From Pseudomonas sp. PD9R (GTDB taxonomy: Bacteria; Pseudomonadota; Gammaproteobacteria; Pseudomonadales; Pseudomonadaceae): a stretch of 64,000 nt of DNA. The translations under genes were made by a program, and so were the position numbers. The notes below the pieces were generated by a model that had not been told where the DNA came from, searched no databases, and worked only from the letters and a program-made list of their open reading frames with translations. The stretch is taken from positions 355,679 through 419,678 of the forward strand of contig NZ_JAHTMR010000002.1 of NCBI RefSeq assembly GCF_019200975.1. Direction: 5' to 3'. Numbering within the stretch: the stretch's first letter is position 1; each line of letters starts with the position of its first letter. Shown in pieces: positions 29,481 through 39,084 of this stretch.

Positions 29481-29834
29481 CTAACCGCTGTGCTCTACCG
29501 GACGCCAGCCATGGCGCTGAATATCAACACGATTATTCAGGATACTGATGCCCTCCATGCGTAATCGTGCGCGTTGCTCGTCCCCGGATGGGCTGCCGAC
29601 AGGCAGGCTGATGCGACCGCCGGCACCCAGTACTCGATGCCAGGGCAATTTGCTGTCGCCGGGCAATTGACTCAGTGTTCGTCCAACCCAGCGAGCGGCA
29701 CGACCCAGCCCGGCGAATTCAGCTAATTGGCCGTAACTCACCACTTTACCTTCGGGCACTTGCGCGAGTGTCAGGTAGAGCGCCGTGCGTCGGATTTGTG
29801 CAGCACTGTCGGGTTCGGCGGTTGGCTCGATCAC
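29481..29834 (-). CDS. Alkyltransferase-like protein (ATL/YbaZ), inactive MGMT relative
   Basis: This 117-residue protein has the MGMT C-terminal fold: GKVVSYGQLAEFAGLGRAARWVGRTL, with a helix-turn-helix and arginine finger. The active site reads PWHRV where methyltransferases have PCHRV, so the alkyl-accepting Cys is replaced by Trp. ATLs bind O6-alkylguanine without repairing it and flag it for nucleotide excision repair. Confidence 0.9.
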   Translation of the reverse strand: MIEPTAEPDSAAQIRRTALYLTLAQVPEGKVVSYGQLAEFAGLGRAARWVGRTLSQLPGDSKLPWHRVLGAGGRISLPVGSPSGDEQRARLRMEGISILNNRVDIQRHGWRPVEHSG

Positions 29835-29996
29835 GTCTGGAGTTCCTGAAAAAGTTCGCGGTACCGTTTGTAGGGTAAATCCTGGATCGCGTATTGAGAA
29901 ATGAACTCAATAGAAATAGTCAGGTCAGTCCTTGCTAGGGCCTTATTCCTACGGATGATGCCGACTTTTTTCGCATACCTGAGCCTGTATTTGCTT

Positions 29997-31004
29997 ATGT
30001 TGTCCAGAACCCTGTTGTGCCTCGCCGTCGTCAGTGCTTCCACTCCCTTGCTCGCTGATACTGTTTGGTTGAAGAACGGCGACAAGTTGAGTGGCAAGAT
30101 CATCCTGTTCGATGGTGGCAAGCTGTTGATCCAGACCGAATACGCCGGTGCGGTTCCGATCGACTGGAAGCAAGTCAAGACTCTGGACAGTGATCAGGAG
30201 TTGTTGGTCAAGCAAGATGCCTACACCGGTGAAAAAGCCAAGTCGCTGAAAGCAGCTGACGACGGCAAGGTCACCCTGGCCAATGGTGAGGCACCCAAGA
30301 CTGTGGAGCTGGCGAGCGTTCAGCAAATCCTCAAACCCAAGCCGGTGATCGAAGATCTGGTGTGGAAGGGCAACATCGACGCGGCGCTGGATTATCAGCG
30401 CGCCGACAAAGATACGGATGACTACGACATCGATTTCAAGACCACGGCGCGTCATGGTCGCTGGCGGCACATCGCTGAAGGGGAGTACAACCGTGAATTC
30501 CAGGATGACGTGGTCACAACTGATAACTGGCGCGCCGAGTACTCCCTTGACCGTTTCCTGACTGATAAATGGTTCTGGCAAGGTCGCTTGGTCTACAAGC
30601 GCGACAAGGTTGAAGACCTGTCCCGACAGCGCACGGTCGGTACCGGTCCCGGTTATCAGTTCTGGGACGACGAGCTCGGAGCGTTCTCGCTCGGCTCACT
30701 GGTCAACCGGACGGACTACGAGTTTACCGATGGAAGTAAGCAGAACTTCTATTCCCTGGCGATGAAGTGGGACTACAACCGTTACCTGATCGGCAAGAAG
30801 GTAGAGTTCTTCACCAATGGCGAGGTGAGCAAGCCATTGTCGGGCGTGGCCGACTACGCGCTGGATGCCGAGATGGGCCTGCGCTACAAGGTGACAGACT
30901 GGGCTTCGCTGAATCTGAAGGCCGAGCGGGATATCGTCAGCGGTTCTGATGAGGCTGACTTGAGCAAGACTCGTTATACGGCAGGATTTGGCGTGACCTG
31001 GTAA
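29997..31004 (+). CDS. DUF481 family exported protein, putative outer-membrane barrel
   Basis: Starting at 29997 the protein has 335 residues with a signal peptide MLSRTLLCLAVVSASTPLLA. A segment around TVWLKNGDKLSGKIILFDGGKLLIQTEYAG resembles Sm/PRC-type small barrels, and the remainder is a DUF481 beta-rich domain with alternating residues ending in TAGFGVTW (terminal aromatic, typical of barrel insertion). The longer open frame upstream is rejected because it would precede the signal peptide with charged and hydrophobic residues and lacks a Shine-Dalgarno. Confidence 0.82.
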   Translation: MLSRTLLCLAVVSASTPLLADTVWLKNGDKLSGKIILFDGGKLLIQTEYAGAVPIDWKQVKTLDSDQELLVKQDAYTGEKAKSLKAADDGKVTLANGEAPKTVELASVQQILKPKPVIEDLVWKGNIDAALDYQRADKDTDDYDIDFKTTARHGRWRHIAEGEYNREFQDDVVTTDNWRAEYSLDRFLTDKWFWQGRLVYKRDKVEDLSRQRTVGTGPGYQFWDDELGAFSLGSLVNRTDYEFTDGSKQNFYSLAMKWDYNRYLIGKKVEFFTNGEVSKPLSGVADYALDAEMGLRYKVTDWASLNLKAERDIVSGSDEADLSKTRYTAGFGVTW

Positions 31005-31015
31005 AACGACGCAAG

Positions 31016-31087
31016 ATCAAAAGATCGCAGCCTTCGGCGGCTCCTACATTTATCCGTGTGGAGCTGCCGAAGGCTGCGATCTTTTTT
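31016..31087. repeat. Inverted REP pair
   Basis: GATCGCAGCCTTCGGCGGCT and AGCTGCCGAAGGCTGCGATC around a 17-base spacer, after the DUF481 gene. Confidence 0.85.
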
Positions 31088-31110
31088 GCCTGGTAAAAAC
31101 ATACAGCCAC

Positions 31111-31143
31111 AAAAAAGCCCCGCTTTTGAGGGCGGGGCTTTTT
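31111..31143. terminator. Bidirectional terminator between DUF481 gene and capB
   Basis: AAAAAAGCCCCGC-ttttgagg-GCGGGGCTTTTT pairs perfectly, with T-runs on both strands between convergent genes. Confidence 0.9.
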
Positions 31144-31160
31144 ACTAAAGCAAGTACAAG

Positions 31161-31370
31161 TTAGATAACTTGAACTTCTTCAGCTTGCATGCCTTTCTGA
31201 CCGCGGGTAGCGATGAAAGAAACCTGTTGGCCTTCTTTCAGGCTTTTGAAGCCGTCGGATTGGATAGCTTTGAAGTGAACGAACAGGTCGTCACCGGATT
31301 GTGGAGTGATGAAGCCGAAGCCTTTTTCATCGTTGAACCACTTAACGGTACCGGTTTGGCGATTAGACAT
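31161..31370 (-). CDS. capB: Cold-shock domain protein (CspA/CapB type)
   Basis: This 69-residue OB-fold protein has both RNA-binding motifs, KGFGFIT (RNP1) and DLFVHF (RNP2). It closely resembles CapB of pseudomonads ([20 protein letters not shown]). It acts as a nucleic-acid chaperone that melts mRNA structure in the cold. The gene has a long, AT-rich upstream region, usual for cold-shock mRNAs with extended 5' leaders. Confidence 0.93.
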   Translation of the reverse strand: MSNRQTGTVKWFNDEKGFGFITPQSGDDLFVHFKAIQSDGFKSLKEGQQVSFIATRGQKGMQAEEVQVI

Positions 31371-31723
31371 GGTGTAACTCCTTGAACAAAGATAACTGCG
31401 ACTCAGGAAGAACCCTGGCCGAGACTGAGTGCAAAGAGCAGGAAAAATTCTTGTAGATGGTTGGATCGAAATTCAACATATCGTGTAGAGATTCTCAGTG
31501 ACACAAGCAGCACAGTGACGCCACCTTAACCCTTTTTCCGGAACGTGCCAATGCTTCTTGCGAAGGTTTCTCTGTTTTCGTGATCGACGGTGCACCGTAT
31601 TGTTTCGACGGCCCGTAAATTTCGGGCGATCGTCGAGAATTGTGACCCGGTCTTTGAACCCGGCGGCGCGCCCCGGTAAGATGCCGGACAGAATTTTCCA
31701 CCTCGCTATTCAGGACACCCGCC
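31371..31723. other. Intergenic region: capB leader and dcd promoter
   Basis: The 353 bases between the divergent capB and dcd genes contain no supported gene. The capB-proximal half is AT-rich (31440-31500) and probably carries its long leader; the dcd-proximal part contains a ribosome binding context near 31710-31720. An open frame on the minus strand (31495-31776) overlaps dcd and has no family resemblance. Confidence 0.55.
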
Positions 31724-32290
31724 ATGAGCATCAAATCGGACAAGTGGATTCGCCGCATGGCGCAAGAGCACGGCATGATCGAACCTTTCGTCGAGCGCCA
31801 GGTGCGCGGCAGTCACGATAGCCGTGTGATCTCCTACGGCGTGTCGAGTTATGGCTACGATGTGCGTTGCACGAATCATTTCAAGGTGTTCACCAACATC
31901 AATTCGGCGATCGTCGACCCGAAAAATTTCGATGCCGGCAGCTTCGTCGACATCCACAGCGATGTGTGCATCATCCCGCCGAACTCCTTCGCCCTGGCCA
32001 GCACGGTCGAATACTTCCGCATTCCGCGCAACGTATTGACCATTTGCCTGGGTAAAAGCACTTACGCGCGCTGCGGCATCATCGTCAATGTCACGCCGCT
32101 TGAGCCTGAGTGGGAAGGTCATGTGACCCTGGAATTTTCCAATACCACCAATCTGCCGGCGAAAATCTACGCAAACGAAGGCGTGGCACAGATGCTGTTC
32201 CTTGAGTCTGACGAAGAATGTGAAGTGTCCTACAAGGACCGTGGCGGCAAGTACCAGGGCCAGCGTGGCGTGACCCTGCCGCGGACCTGA
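31724..32290 (+). CDS. dcd: dCTP deaminase
   Basis: This 188-residue protein has [30 protein letters not shown] (phosphate-binding) and [18 protein letters not shown], the last holding the catalytic Glu of Dcd. It deaminates dCTP to dUTP, feeding dTTP synthesis. The length is normal for the gamma-proteobacterial form. Confidence 0.97.
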   Translation: MSIKSDKWIRRMAQEHGMIEPFVERQVRGSHDSRVISYGVSSYGYDVRCTNHFKVFTNINSAIVDPKNFDAGSFVDIHSDVCIIPPNSFALASTVEYFRIPRNVLTICLGKSTYARCGIIVNVTPLEPEWEGHVTLEFSNTTNLPAKIYANEGVAQMLFLESDEECEVSYKDRGGKYQGQRGVTLPRT

Positions 32291-32325
32291 GTCAGCCGTC
32301 TGACGAACCGTGGGAATTCTTGAGC

Positions 32326-32355
32326 GAGCGTACACTCTATGGAGTGTACTGCTCC
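32326..32355 (+). other. Perfect hairpin in the leader of the small gene at 32398
   Basis: GTACACTC (32330-32337) and GAGTGTAC (32342-32349) pair perfectly around TATG, and GAGC/GCTC extend the stem. It lacks a T-run, so it is not a typical terminator for dcd; it may protect or regulate the downstream mRNA. Confidence 0.55.
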
Positions 32356-32397
32356 GATTCGCGCAAGGCGGATCGGGCCATCGCTCAGGAGTGCTAT

Positions 32398-32607
32398 ATG
32401 AAAATCGACCCGCGTATAAGTGCCGAACTGGCAAGGCTTGAGCCCAATCAGATTGGCGTTTTGGCCTGGTCGTTGCTGGCACACCCGCCAATCAGCATGG
32501 CCGGTGGCATCCCCGGCCAGCCTGATCCCGACACCCCCAACGAACAACCCACCGAGCCTGGCGAGCCCACGCTGCCGGATGAGCCGCCTCCTGCCCCGGT
32601 TGCCTGA
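32398..32607 (+). CDS. Small conserved protein with Pro-rich acidic tail
   Basis: This 69-residue protein has a structured-looking first half (MKIDPRISAELARLEPNQIG) and a Pro/Glu/Asp-rich tail (GQPDPDTPNEQPTEPGEPT). The ATG at 32398 follows CAGGAG by eight bases, whereas the longer frame would start inside the hairpin leader. No signal peptide or known domain is visible. Function unknown. Confidence 0.7.
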   Translation: MKIDPRISAELARLEPNQIGVLAWSLLAHPPISMAGGIPGQPDPDTPNEQPTEPGEPTLPDEPPPAPVA

Positions 32608-32635
32608 TTTCTGACATAGATAGATGAATGGCCAG

Positions 32636-33292
32636 TCAGCTGACTGGCCATATTTCGTCGTCGCCGATGACAAAAATCCTGCAACTTTCATCGTTTTCGA
32701 CTGGATAGCCACCCGTAAACGCGCCAAACGCGGGTAGCAGGCTGACGTCGACTCCGAGTTTGAAACACGCCAGTCGCAAACTTTGCCGACCGCGACCACT
32801 CAACCGATAGACCGGATGTACATGGCCGGCCAACACGTGTCGGCCTGGATGCGGATCGGGTTCATGTTGCAAGGCAAACGGCCCCAGCAACAGGGGTTCG
32901 TTCACCACACGAATGTTCAAAGAGGCTGGCGGGTCGCCAGCGCGTTTGTCGTGGTTTCCGCGGATTAGCGTCATGGGCATATTGCAGTGCCGCGCTCGCC
33001 ATTTAGCCAATGCCTGTACCGTTGCAAGTGCGTGAGACCCGGGGCCATGGAGAAAGTCGCCGAGGAATAGCAACTGCCGGCAGGGCAGGGCGGTGAGCAG
33101 GGCGTCCAGCGCGGCAATATTTTGCCCGGTAGTGCCTTGAGGCACCGGTTGGCCAAGGCTTCGATAAGCGGCAGCCTTGCCGAAATGCACATCGGCGATC
33201 AACAACGCTTGTTGTGCCGGCCAATAGATGCCTTTTTCCGGCAGTAGCCAGAGCTCTTCACCTGCCAGTCTTACTGGATAGGGCGTAGTCAT
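32636..33292 (-). CDS. pdeM: Ligase-associated metallophosphoesterase/endonuclease PdeM
   Basis: This 218-residue calcineurin-like phosphoesterase has [24 protein letters not shown] and LAGHVHP, the complete set of metal-binding motifs. The family belongs to the ligase-associated DNA damage response gene set and includes a Mn-dependent nuclease/phosphodiesterase. Its start overlaps the helicase stop by four bases (ATGA), so the two are translationally coupled. Confidence 0.9.
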   Translation of the reverse strand: MTTPYPVRLAGEELWLLPEKGIYWPAQQALLIADVHFGKAAAYRSLGQPVPQGTTGQNIAALDALLTALPCRQLLFLGDFLHGPGSHALATVQALAKWRARHCNMPMTLIRGNHDKRAGDPPASLNIRVVNEPLLLGPFALQHEPDPHPGRHVLAGHVHPVYRLSGRGRQSLRLACFKLGVDVSLLPAFGAFTGGYPVENDESCRIFVIGDDEIWPVS

Positions 33293-35778
33293 CGGGCTTT
33301 TCCGGATTCGGCGGTTTTCTCCAGGTCGCTGACCATGCGTCGGATACGGTCTGCGAGTTTTTCCGAACTCATGCTTTCCCGGAAGCGTTCTACCAGCAGC
33401 GGAAAACCCAGTGGCGCGGGACGTTTGATCGGGTGCAGGTCAAGTCTGAGTCGATTGATCCGCTCCAGCGTCTGCTCCAGTCGATGAATATCCAGTTCTT
33501 CGCGTAGGACTTCTTCCCCTGCCTGCGCCAGCAGCAGGTTCTGGGCGTCGTACTGTTTGAATACTTCGAAAAACAATCCGCTTGAGGCCTGGACCTGGCG
33601 CGTACTTTTGGGTGCGCCCGGATACCCGGCGAATACCAGGCCGGCGATTCGCGCAATCTCTCGAAAACGCCGTAGTGCCAGCTCGCCGGCATTCAGGCTG
33701 GCGAGCACATCGGTTAGCAGATGCTCAGAATTAAACAGATCAGTATTGAATTGATCGTGCCAGTCCACGCGGGTGGCACTGAGTAATTCCAGGCCGTAAT
33801 CATTGACGGCGATGGAAAATGTCACCGATTGCCGTTGGCTGACTCGCCATGCCAACAGGCTGGCCAACCCAAGATGGACCTGGCGTCCGGCGAAGGGATA
33901 GAGGAAAAGATGCCAGCCTTCACGGGATTTTAATGTCTCGGCCAGCAGGCTTTTTTCCGTTGGCAGTCCGGACCACTTTTGTTGCAACTCCAGCAGCGGG
34001 CGCAATGCTTGCATTTCCGGGCCGATGTACTCGCCTTGCGCCGCCGCGTTGAACCGCGCAACCACCGCGTTGGCCAACTCATTCGACAGGGGCATGCGCC
34101 CGCCATTCCAGCGTGGCACCGCTGCTTTTTTTACGTTGCTGCGCTTGACGTAGGCAGTCATGTTTTCCACGCGAACCAGTTCCAGCAAGCGGCCCGCGAA
34201 CAGAAAGCCGTCGCCAGGCCTAAGGCGCGCGATGAAGCCTTCCTCAACACTGCCCAGTTGCTTGCCACCGCCACCCTTGCTCCAGAACTTCAACTGAATA
34301 CTCGCATCGCTGACGATGGTGCCGATACTCATCCGATGTCGGCGGGCCAGTCGTGCATCCGGGACGCGCCACACGCCGAATTCATCGGGTTCGACACGGC
34401 GGTAATCCGGATAGGCTGTCAGGGAGAGGCCGCCGTGGCGTACGAAAGCAAGCGCCCAAATCCATTCGCTCACGCTAAGTTCACGATAAGCCCAGGCTGT
34501 GCGTACTTCTTCGTACAACTCATCGGGTCTAAAACCACCGCCGAGCGCCATGCTGACCAAGTGCTGCACCAACACATCCAGCGGTTTGTTGGGGGACACG
34601 CGCGGTTCGATGCGGCGTTGAGCTACCGCATCCCGTGCCGCGGCTGCCTCGATCAATTCGAGGCTGTGGGTCGGTACCAGGGTGACCCGCGACACTCGTC
34701 CCGGCGCGTGGCCCGAGCGGCCGGCGCGCTGCATCAGCCGCGCCACGCCTTTGGCCGAGCCGATTTGCAGTACCCGTTCCACCGGTAAAAAATCCACACC
34801 CAGGTCGAGGCTGGAAGTGCAGACCACTGCTTTGAGTTGGCCTTCTTTGAGTGCGCGTTCGACCCAGTCACGGGTATCACGGGACAACGAACTGTGATGC
34901 AACGCAATCCGTCCGGCCCAATCCGGTCGGGCCTCAAGCAACGCCTGATACCAGATTTCCGATTGGGCGCGAGTATTGGTGAACACCAGGCTGCTGGCAC
35001 TGGACTCAAGCTCGGCGGCAACCTGCGGCAACATCTTCAGACCGATATGCCCGGCCCATGGAAATCGTTCGATCTGCGGTGGTATTAGCGTGTCGATTTG
35101 CAGCTGTTTGTCCAACTGTCCCTGAACGCTGATGCCGCCGCCTTGTGGGATCAAGACCTCCTCGGCGTGGGCCTGATTACCCAGCGTCGCGGAAACGCCC
35201 CAGACCATCAGCTCGGGCCGCCAGCGACGCAAGCGGGCGAGGGCCAGCTGTAATTGCACACCTCGCTTGTTGCCGAGCAGCTCGTGCCATTCATCGACCA
35301 CCACCATGCGCAACGTGGATAACGCGGTGAGTGCATCGGCACGGGCGAGCATCAAAGTCAGGCTTTCCGGGGTGGTGATCAGAGTAGTCGGCAGACGCCG
35401 GCTCTGTCGTGCCCGTTCGCTGCTGCTGGTGTCGCCGGTGCGCAGGCCGACACTCCAGGGAATCTGCAAGTCGTGCAGTGGCGCTTCCAGTGCGCGTGCC
35501 GTGTCGGCGGCCAAGGCACGCATCGGGGTTATCCACAGCACGGTCAAGGGCTCGGCCACGGGTTTGCGTTTGCGTGGTATTTCAACGGTCGGTGAAGAGT
35601 GTGCGAAGCGATTGAGTGCGCCAAACCATACCGCGTAGGTTTTACCGGCACCGGTGCTGGCGTGCAGCAATCCTGAGTGTCCTTGTTTCACCGCCGCCCA
35701 CACCTGCTTTTGAAAGGCGAACGGTTTCCAGCCGCGAGCGGTGAACCATTGTTTTGCGAAATCGCGGGAGATTCCCAT
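33289..35778 (-). CDS. Ligase-associated Lhr-Core DEXH-box DNA helicase
   Basis: This 829-residue superfamily 2 helicase has Walker A ASTGAGKT (40-47), Walker B VVVDEWHE, motif III VSATLGN and motif [14 protein letters not shown] winged-helix and Lhr-specific C-terminal region follow (Lhr-Core, without the long tail of full Lhr). Lhr-Core enzymes are 3'-5' ATP-dependent translocases that unwind RNA:DNA hybrids and are encoded with PdeM, an exonuclease and an ATP-dependent ligase. Those last two partners lie 5-8 kb away here. Confidence 0.92.
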   Translation of the reverse strand: MGISRDFAKQWFTARGWKPFAFQKQVWAAVKQGHSGLLHASTGAGKTYAVWFGALNRFAHSSPTVEIPRKRKPVAEPLTVLWITPMRALAADTARALEAPLHDLQIPWSVGLRTGDTSSSERARQSRRLPTTLITTPESLTLMLARADALTALSTLRMVVVDEWHELLGNKRGVQLQLALARLRRWRPELMVWGVSATLGNQAHAEEVLIPQGGGISVQGQLDKQLQIDTLIPPQIERFPWAGHIGLKMLPQVAAELESSASSLVFTNTRAQSEIWYQALLEARPDWAGRIALHHSSLSRDTRDWVERALKEGQLKAVVCTSSLDLGVDFLPVERVLQIGSAKGVARLMQRAGRSGHAPGRVSRVTLVPTHSLELIEAAAARDAVAQRRIEPRVSPNKPLDVLVQHLVSMALGGGFRPDELYEEVRTAWAYRELSVSEWIWALAFVRHGGLSLTAYPDYRRVEPDEFGVWRVPDARLARRHRMSIGTIVSDASIQLKFWSKGGGGKQLGSVEEGFIARLRPGDGFLFAGRLLELVRVENMTAYVKRSNVKKAAVPRWNGGRMPLSNELANAVVARFNAAAQGEYIGPEMQALRPLLELQQKWSGLPTEKSLLAETLKSREGWHLFLYPFAGRQVHLGLASLLAWRVSQRQSVTFSIAVNDYGLELLSATRVDWHDQFNTDLFNSEHLLTDVLASLNAGELALRRFREIARIAGLVFAGYPGAPKSTRQVQASSGLFFEVFKQYDAQNLLLAQAGEEVLREELDIHRLEQTLERINRLRLDLHPIKRPAPLGFPLLVERFRESMSSEKLADRIRRMVSDLEKTAESGKAR

Positions 35779-35998
35779 GCCGGCGGTGCGCGCTCTGATC
35801 GTCTTCTTTCAGTGACCGCGTCGGTACAGCAAAGGTTTAACCAGGTTGGCGAGGACTTCTCATATTCGGAAATAACTGTGTTTGCCGTTGAAACCTATCG
35901 GCGGACGGGCCGTGTTTTTATCGCGGCGTGCACGACCTGCGACCTTTGCAAAGGCCAGCGCCGGGCAGTTATCCATGAATAGGAAACAGGAAGTTGAG

Positions 35999-36379
35999 AT
36001 GAGTACAAATCGATCGGGCCGTTTAACTGCCGATGTGATCACGGACGACGGCTTATTGGAGTTTCGCGTGACACAAGGGCTTTTTTGTTACGACAGGCCA
36101 GGCCTTCATTGCATAGAGGCCAATGACGGGCAAGGGAAAGAGTTCTACGTCAATTTGCCGGTAGGCGTTGAGAGTGGTCGTTTCAGTCTGGGATTAAGTG
36201 AGCGCTCGCCAATGATCATCCATGTCACAGGCAGCTCCGAGGCGGAGTTGTACCGAGGCCGGTTGGAGTTGACGGTGGGCGGGGATGCGCAGTTTGCGGG
36301 CCGCTTTAGCGGGACAGATGCCGACGGCCTGGAAGTGAGCAACGGCAGCTTCAGGCTGGAGCACGACGCGAGCGCCTGA
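35999..36379 (+). CDS. Hypothetical protein, beta-rich
   Basis: This 126-residue protein has alternating polar/apolar segments (DGLLEFRVTQGLF, GRFSLGLSERSPMIIHVTG, YRGRLELTVGGDAQFAGRF) that suggest a small beta-sandwich. There is no signal peptide. AGGAAG precedes the ATG at 35999 at good spacing. It lies alone between the Lhr helicase and a REP pair, divergent from the helicase. I do not recognise a family. Confidence 0.65.
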   Translation: MSTNRSGRLTADVITDDGLLEFRVTQGLFCYDRPGLHCIEANDGQGKEFYVNLPVGVESGRFSLGLSERSPMIIHVTGSSEAELYRGRLELTVGGDAQFAGRFSGTDADGLEVSNGSFRLEHDASA

Positions 36380-36383
36380 CTCA

Positions 36384-36462
36384 TGTAGGAGCTGCCGCAG
36401 GCTGCGATCTTTTGACTTTTTAAACAAGATCAAAAGATCGCAGCCTGCGGCAGCTCCTACAG
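36384..36462. repeat. Inverted REP pair
   Basis: TGTAGGAGCTGCCGCAGGCT and its perfect reverse complement around a spacer with the inner dyad GATC...GATC, between convergent genes. Confidence 0.88.
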
Positions 36463-36464
36463 GG

Positions 36465-37229
36465 TTATTTCAGGTTGCCGCTGAGGAACTGTTTCAGACG
36501 TTCGCTCTTCGGATTGCCCAGTACGTCCTCCGGCGCGCCTTCTTCCTCGACAAGGCCCTGATGCAGAAACAGCACCTGGTTCGACACCTTGCGGGCGAAG
36601 CTCATTTCGTGGGTAACCATGATCATGGTCCGGCCTTCTTCGGCCAGGCCCTGGATCACTCTGAGCACTTCACCCACCAGTTCCGGGTCAAGCGCCGAGG
36701 TCGGTTCGTCAAACAGCATGACTTCCGGTTCCATGGCCAGCGCGCGGGCAATGGCTACCCGTTGTTGCTGTCCGCCGGACAGGAATGCCGGGTACTGGTC
36801 CGCCACGCGCGCGGCCAGACCGACCTTGTCGAGGTAGCGCCGGGCACGGTCTTCGGCTTCCTGCTTGCTGCAACCCAACACCCGGCGCGGGGCCATGGTG
36901 ATGTTCTCCAGCACCGTCATGTGGCTCCACAGGTTGAAGTGTTGAAACACCATGGCCAGACGGGTGCGGATGCGCTGCAGTTCATCGGCGTCGGCCACGT
37001 GCATGCCGTGGCGATCCTTGATCATGCGGATCGCCTGGCCATCGAGGCTCATGGCGCCGTCGTTGGGTTGTTCGAGAAAGTTGATGCAGCGCAAAAAGGT
37101 ACTTTTGCCCGAGCCGCTGGCGCCGATCAGGCTGATGACGTCGCCGGTGTTGGCCTTGAGCGAAACGCCTTTGAGCACCTCATGATCGCCATAGCTTTTG
37201 TGCAGGCCTTCAATGGTCAGTTTGTACAT
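36465..37229 (-). CDS. aotP: Arginine/ornithine-type ABC transporter ATP-binding protein AotP
   Basis: This 254-residue HisP/AotP-class ATPase has Walker [10 protein letters not shown] (36-44), signature [15 protein letters not shown] and Walker [15 protein letters not shown]. It powers uptake of basic amino acids through AotQ-AotM. It is the last gene of the aotJ-Q-M-esterase-aotP run; the argR regulator that follows aotP in P. aeruginosa is not present downstream. Confidence 0.93.
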   Translation of the reverse strand: MYKLTIEGLHKSYGDHEVLKGVSLKANTGDVISLIGASGSGKSTFLRCINFLEQPNDGAMSLDGQAIRMIKDRHGMHVADADELQRIRTRLAMVFQHFNLWSHMTVLENITMAPRRVLGCSKQEAEDRARRYLDKVGLAARVADQYPAFLSGGQQQRVAIARALAMEPEVMLFDEPTSALDPELVGEVLRVIQGLAEEGRTMIMVTHEMSFARKVSNQVLFLHQGLVEEEGAPEDVLGNPKSERLKQFLSGNLK

Positions 37230-37242
37230 GGAGCATGCATCC

Positions 37243-38361
37243 TCAAGGCGAAAGTAGGTAGCCGCTGCGATAGGCTTCGGTGCCCGCGACGTGGGCGATC
37301 ACCATGCCGGCAGTGGCCATGCGGCGCAGCGAACGTGCGTACATCAAGCCGGCGGCGGTGCAATGGACAGGGGTGACGCGATCACTGATCGGGTCGATGA
37401 TTTCGGCGACCAGTTGCCCGGCTTCCAGGTATTCCCCCGGCAGCGCGGTGAACACCAGCAGCCCGCCGACCGGCGTGGCCACCGGTTCGACGCCGGCCAG
37501 CGGTGTGGCCGGGTAGGGCAGTTCGGGCAGTGGTGCCGGTTCGCCGGCAATCGCGCCAAAGTGGATCAGGTAGTCAATCAGTGCCTGGCAGTCGAGACTG
37601 GCCAGCGGGTGATTGACGTCGCCCTGACCGCGCAGTTCGACGGTGACTGAAAAACTGCCTGGAGGAATATCGAAAAGCTCGCCGAAGCGTTCTTTCAACT
37701 GCCACCAGAGCAGGGTGAAGCATTCGTCGAACGACTGCCCGCCAGAATCGGTGGCCAGCAGACTGGCTTCTGAGCCGATGTAGCGGGCCAGCGGTTCGAC
37801 CTGCGGCCAGGCATCGGGCGTGGTGTACAGGTGCGCGACGGCTTCGAAATCGCAATGCAGGTCCAGCACCATGTCGGCATCGCAAGCCAGTCGTTGCAGG
37901 GTCAGGCGCTGGGATTGCAACTGGGTGCTGGCGGTCTGCCGCGCCAGTGCATGGCGCAGGCTGCTGCGGATCAGTTCGAGGTTGCGTTGCGGATCGTCGC
38001 CGAGCTGGCCTTCGATCTCGTTACCGACCTCTTCGCTCAAATCGACGAACCAGCGGTTGAAGTTCTGACCGCTTTCCAGCTCGTATCGGCCCAGCGGTAC
38101 ATCCATCACTACTTGTTCCAGGCCGATGGGATTGGCCACCGGCACCAGAACGATTTCGCTGCGCAAGCGGCCGGCAGCTTCGAGCTCCGCCAGGCGTTGC
38201 TTGAGATGCCAGGCCACTAGCATGCCGGGCATTTCATCGGCATGGAGCGACGCCTGAATGTAGATTTTTCCGTTGGCCGGCTGCGGGCCGAAGTGAAAAC
38301 TGTGGACCTGTCGTGCGGTCCCCGGCAGCGGGGCCAGCAGGTCATGTTTCTGGTGGCGCAT
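37243..38361 (-). CDS. Succinylglutamate desuccinylase/aspartoacylase-family deacylase in the aot operon
   Basis: This 372-residue M14-like zinc hydrolase has [10 protein letters not shown] (metal ligands His and Glu), [13 protein letters not shown] (third ligand His) and a C-terminal lipoyl-like barrel ([25 protein letters not shown]). This matches the PA0891-type gene always found between aotM and aotP in pseudomonads. The substrate is unknown; a role in processing an imported or acylated amino acid is inferred from context. Start ATG 38361 (MRHQKHDLL). Confidence 0.85.
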   Translation of the reverse strand: MRHQKHDLLAPLPGTARQVHSFHFGPQPANGKIYIQASLHADEMPGMLVAWHLKQRLAELEAAGRLRSEIVLVPVANPIGLEQVVMDVPLGRYELESGQNFNRWFVDLSEEVGNEIEGQLGDDPQRNLELIRSSLRHALARQTASTQLQSQRLTLQRLACDADMVLDLHCDFEAVAHLYTTPDAWPQVEPLARYIGSEASLLATDSGGQSFDECFTLLWWQLKERFGELFDIPPGSFSVTVELRGQGDVNHPLASLDCQALIDYLIHFGAIAGEPAPLPELPYPATPLAGVEPVATPVGGLLVFTALPGEYLEAGQLVAEIIDPISDRVTPVHCTAAGLMYARSLRRMATAGMVIAHVAGTEAYRSGYLLSP

Positions 38362-38373
38362 GTGCAAAAGGTC

Positions 38374-39084
38374 CTAGTGGGTCGGCCCGAGGAAGGCCAG
38401 CCATCGGCGTTCGGCGAGGCGGAACAGGCCGACCAGCGCAAAGGTGACGGTCAGGTAAATCAGCGCGGCGATGCCGAACGACTGGAAGGTCAGGAAGGTT
38501 GCCGAGTTGGCGTCCCGAGCAACTTTGAGAATATCCGGGATGGTCGCGGTGAAGGCCACGGTGGTCGAGTGCAGCATCAGAATCACTTCGTTGCTGTAGT
38601 ACGGCAACGAGCGACGCAGCGCCGAAGGCATGATCACGTAGGCATACAGCTTCCAGCCTGTCAGGCCATAAGCCTTGGCCGCTTCGACTTCGCCGTGATT
38701 CATGCTGCGAATCGCCCCGGCAAAAATTTCCGTGGTGTAGGCGCAGGTGTTCAGGGCGAACGCGAGGATGGTGCAGTTCATGGCGTCGCGGAAGAAACTG
38801 TCGAGCAACGGTTGCGCACGCACGGCGGCCAGGCTGTAGATCCCGGTGTAGCAGATCAGCAGTTGGATATAGAGAGGCGTGCCGCGGAACAGGTAGGTGT
38901 AGAACTGCACTGGCCAGCGAATGTAGAAGTGCGGTGACACCCGGGCAATCGACAGCGGGATCGACACCACAAAACCGAAGAAAATCGACGCACTGAGCAA
39001 CCACAGGGTCATGGCCAGGCCGGTGATGTGGTAGCCGTCGGTGTAGAGGAACGGTTTCCAGTATTCCTGCAAGAGCTCGATCAT
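38374..39084 (-). CDS. aotM: Arginine/ornithine-type ABC transporter permease AotM
   Basis: This 236-residue permease has about five hydrophobic helices and the EAA loop EVEAAKAYGLTGWKLYAYVIMPSALRRSLP. It resembles HisM/AotM. It overlaps aotQ by four bases and pairs with it as the membrane channel. Confidence 0.93.
   Translation of the reverse strand: MIELLQEYWKPFLYTDGYHITGLAMTLWLLSASIFFGFVVSIPLSIARVSPHFYIRWPVQFYTYLFRGTPLYIQLLICYTGIYSLAAVRAQPLLDSFFRDAMNCTILAFALNTCAYTTEIFAGAIRSMNHGEVEAAKAYGLTGWKLYAYVIMPSALRRSLPYYSNEVILMLHSTTVAFTATIPDILKVARDANSATFLTFQSFGIAALIYLTVTFALVGLFRLAERRWLAFLGPTH

Noticed and set aside
31495..31776. Minus-strand frame across the dcd start
   Set aside because: It overlaps the dcd start codon and has no coherent domain.
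35882..35998. Extended start of the hypothetical gene at 35999
   Set aside because: The upstream codons have no Shine-Dalgarno, while AGGAAG sits correctly before the ATG at 35999.
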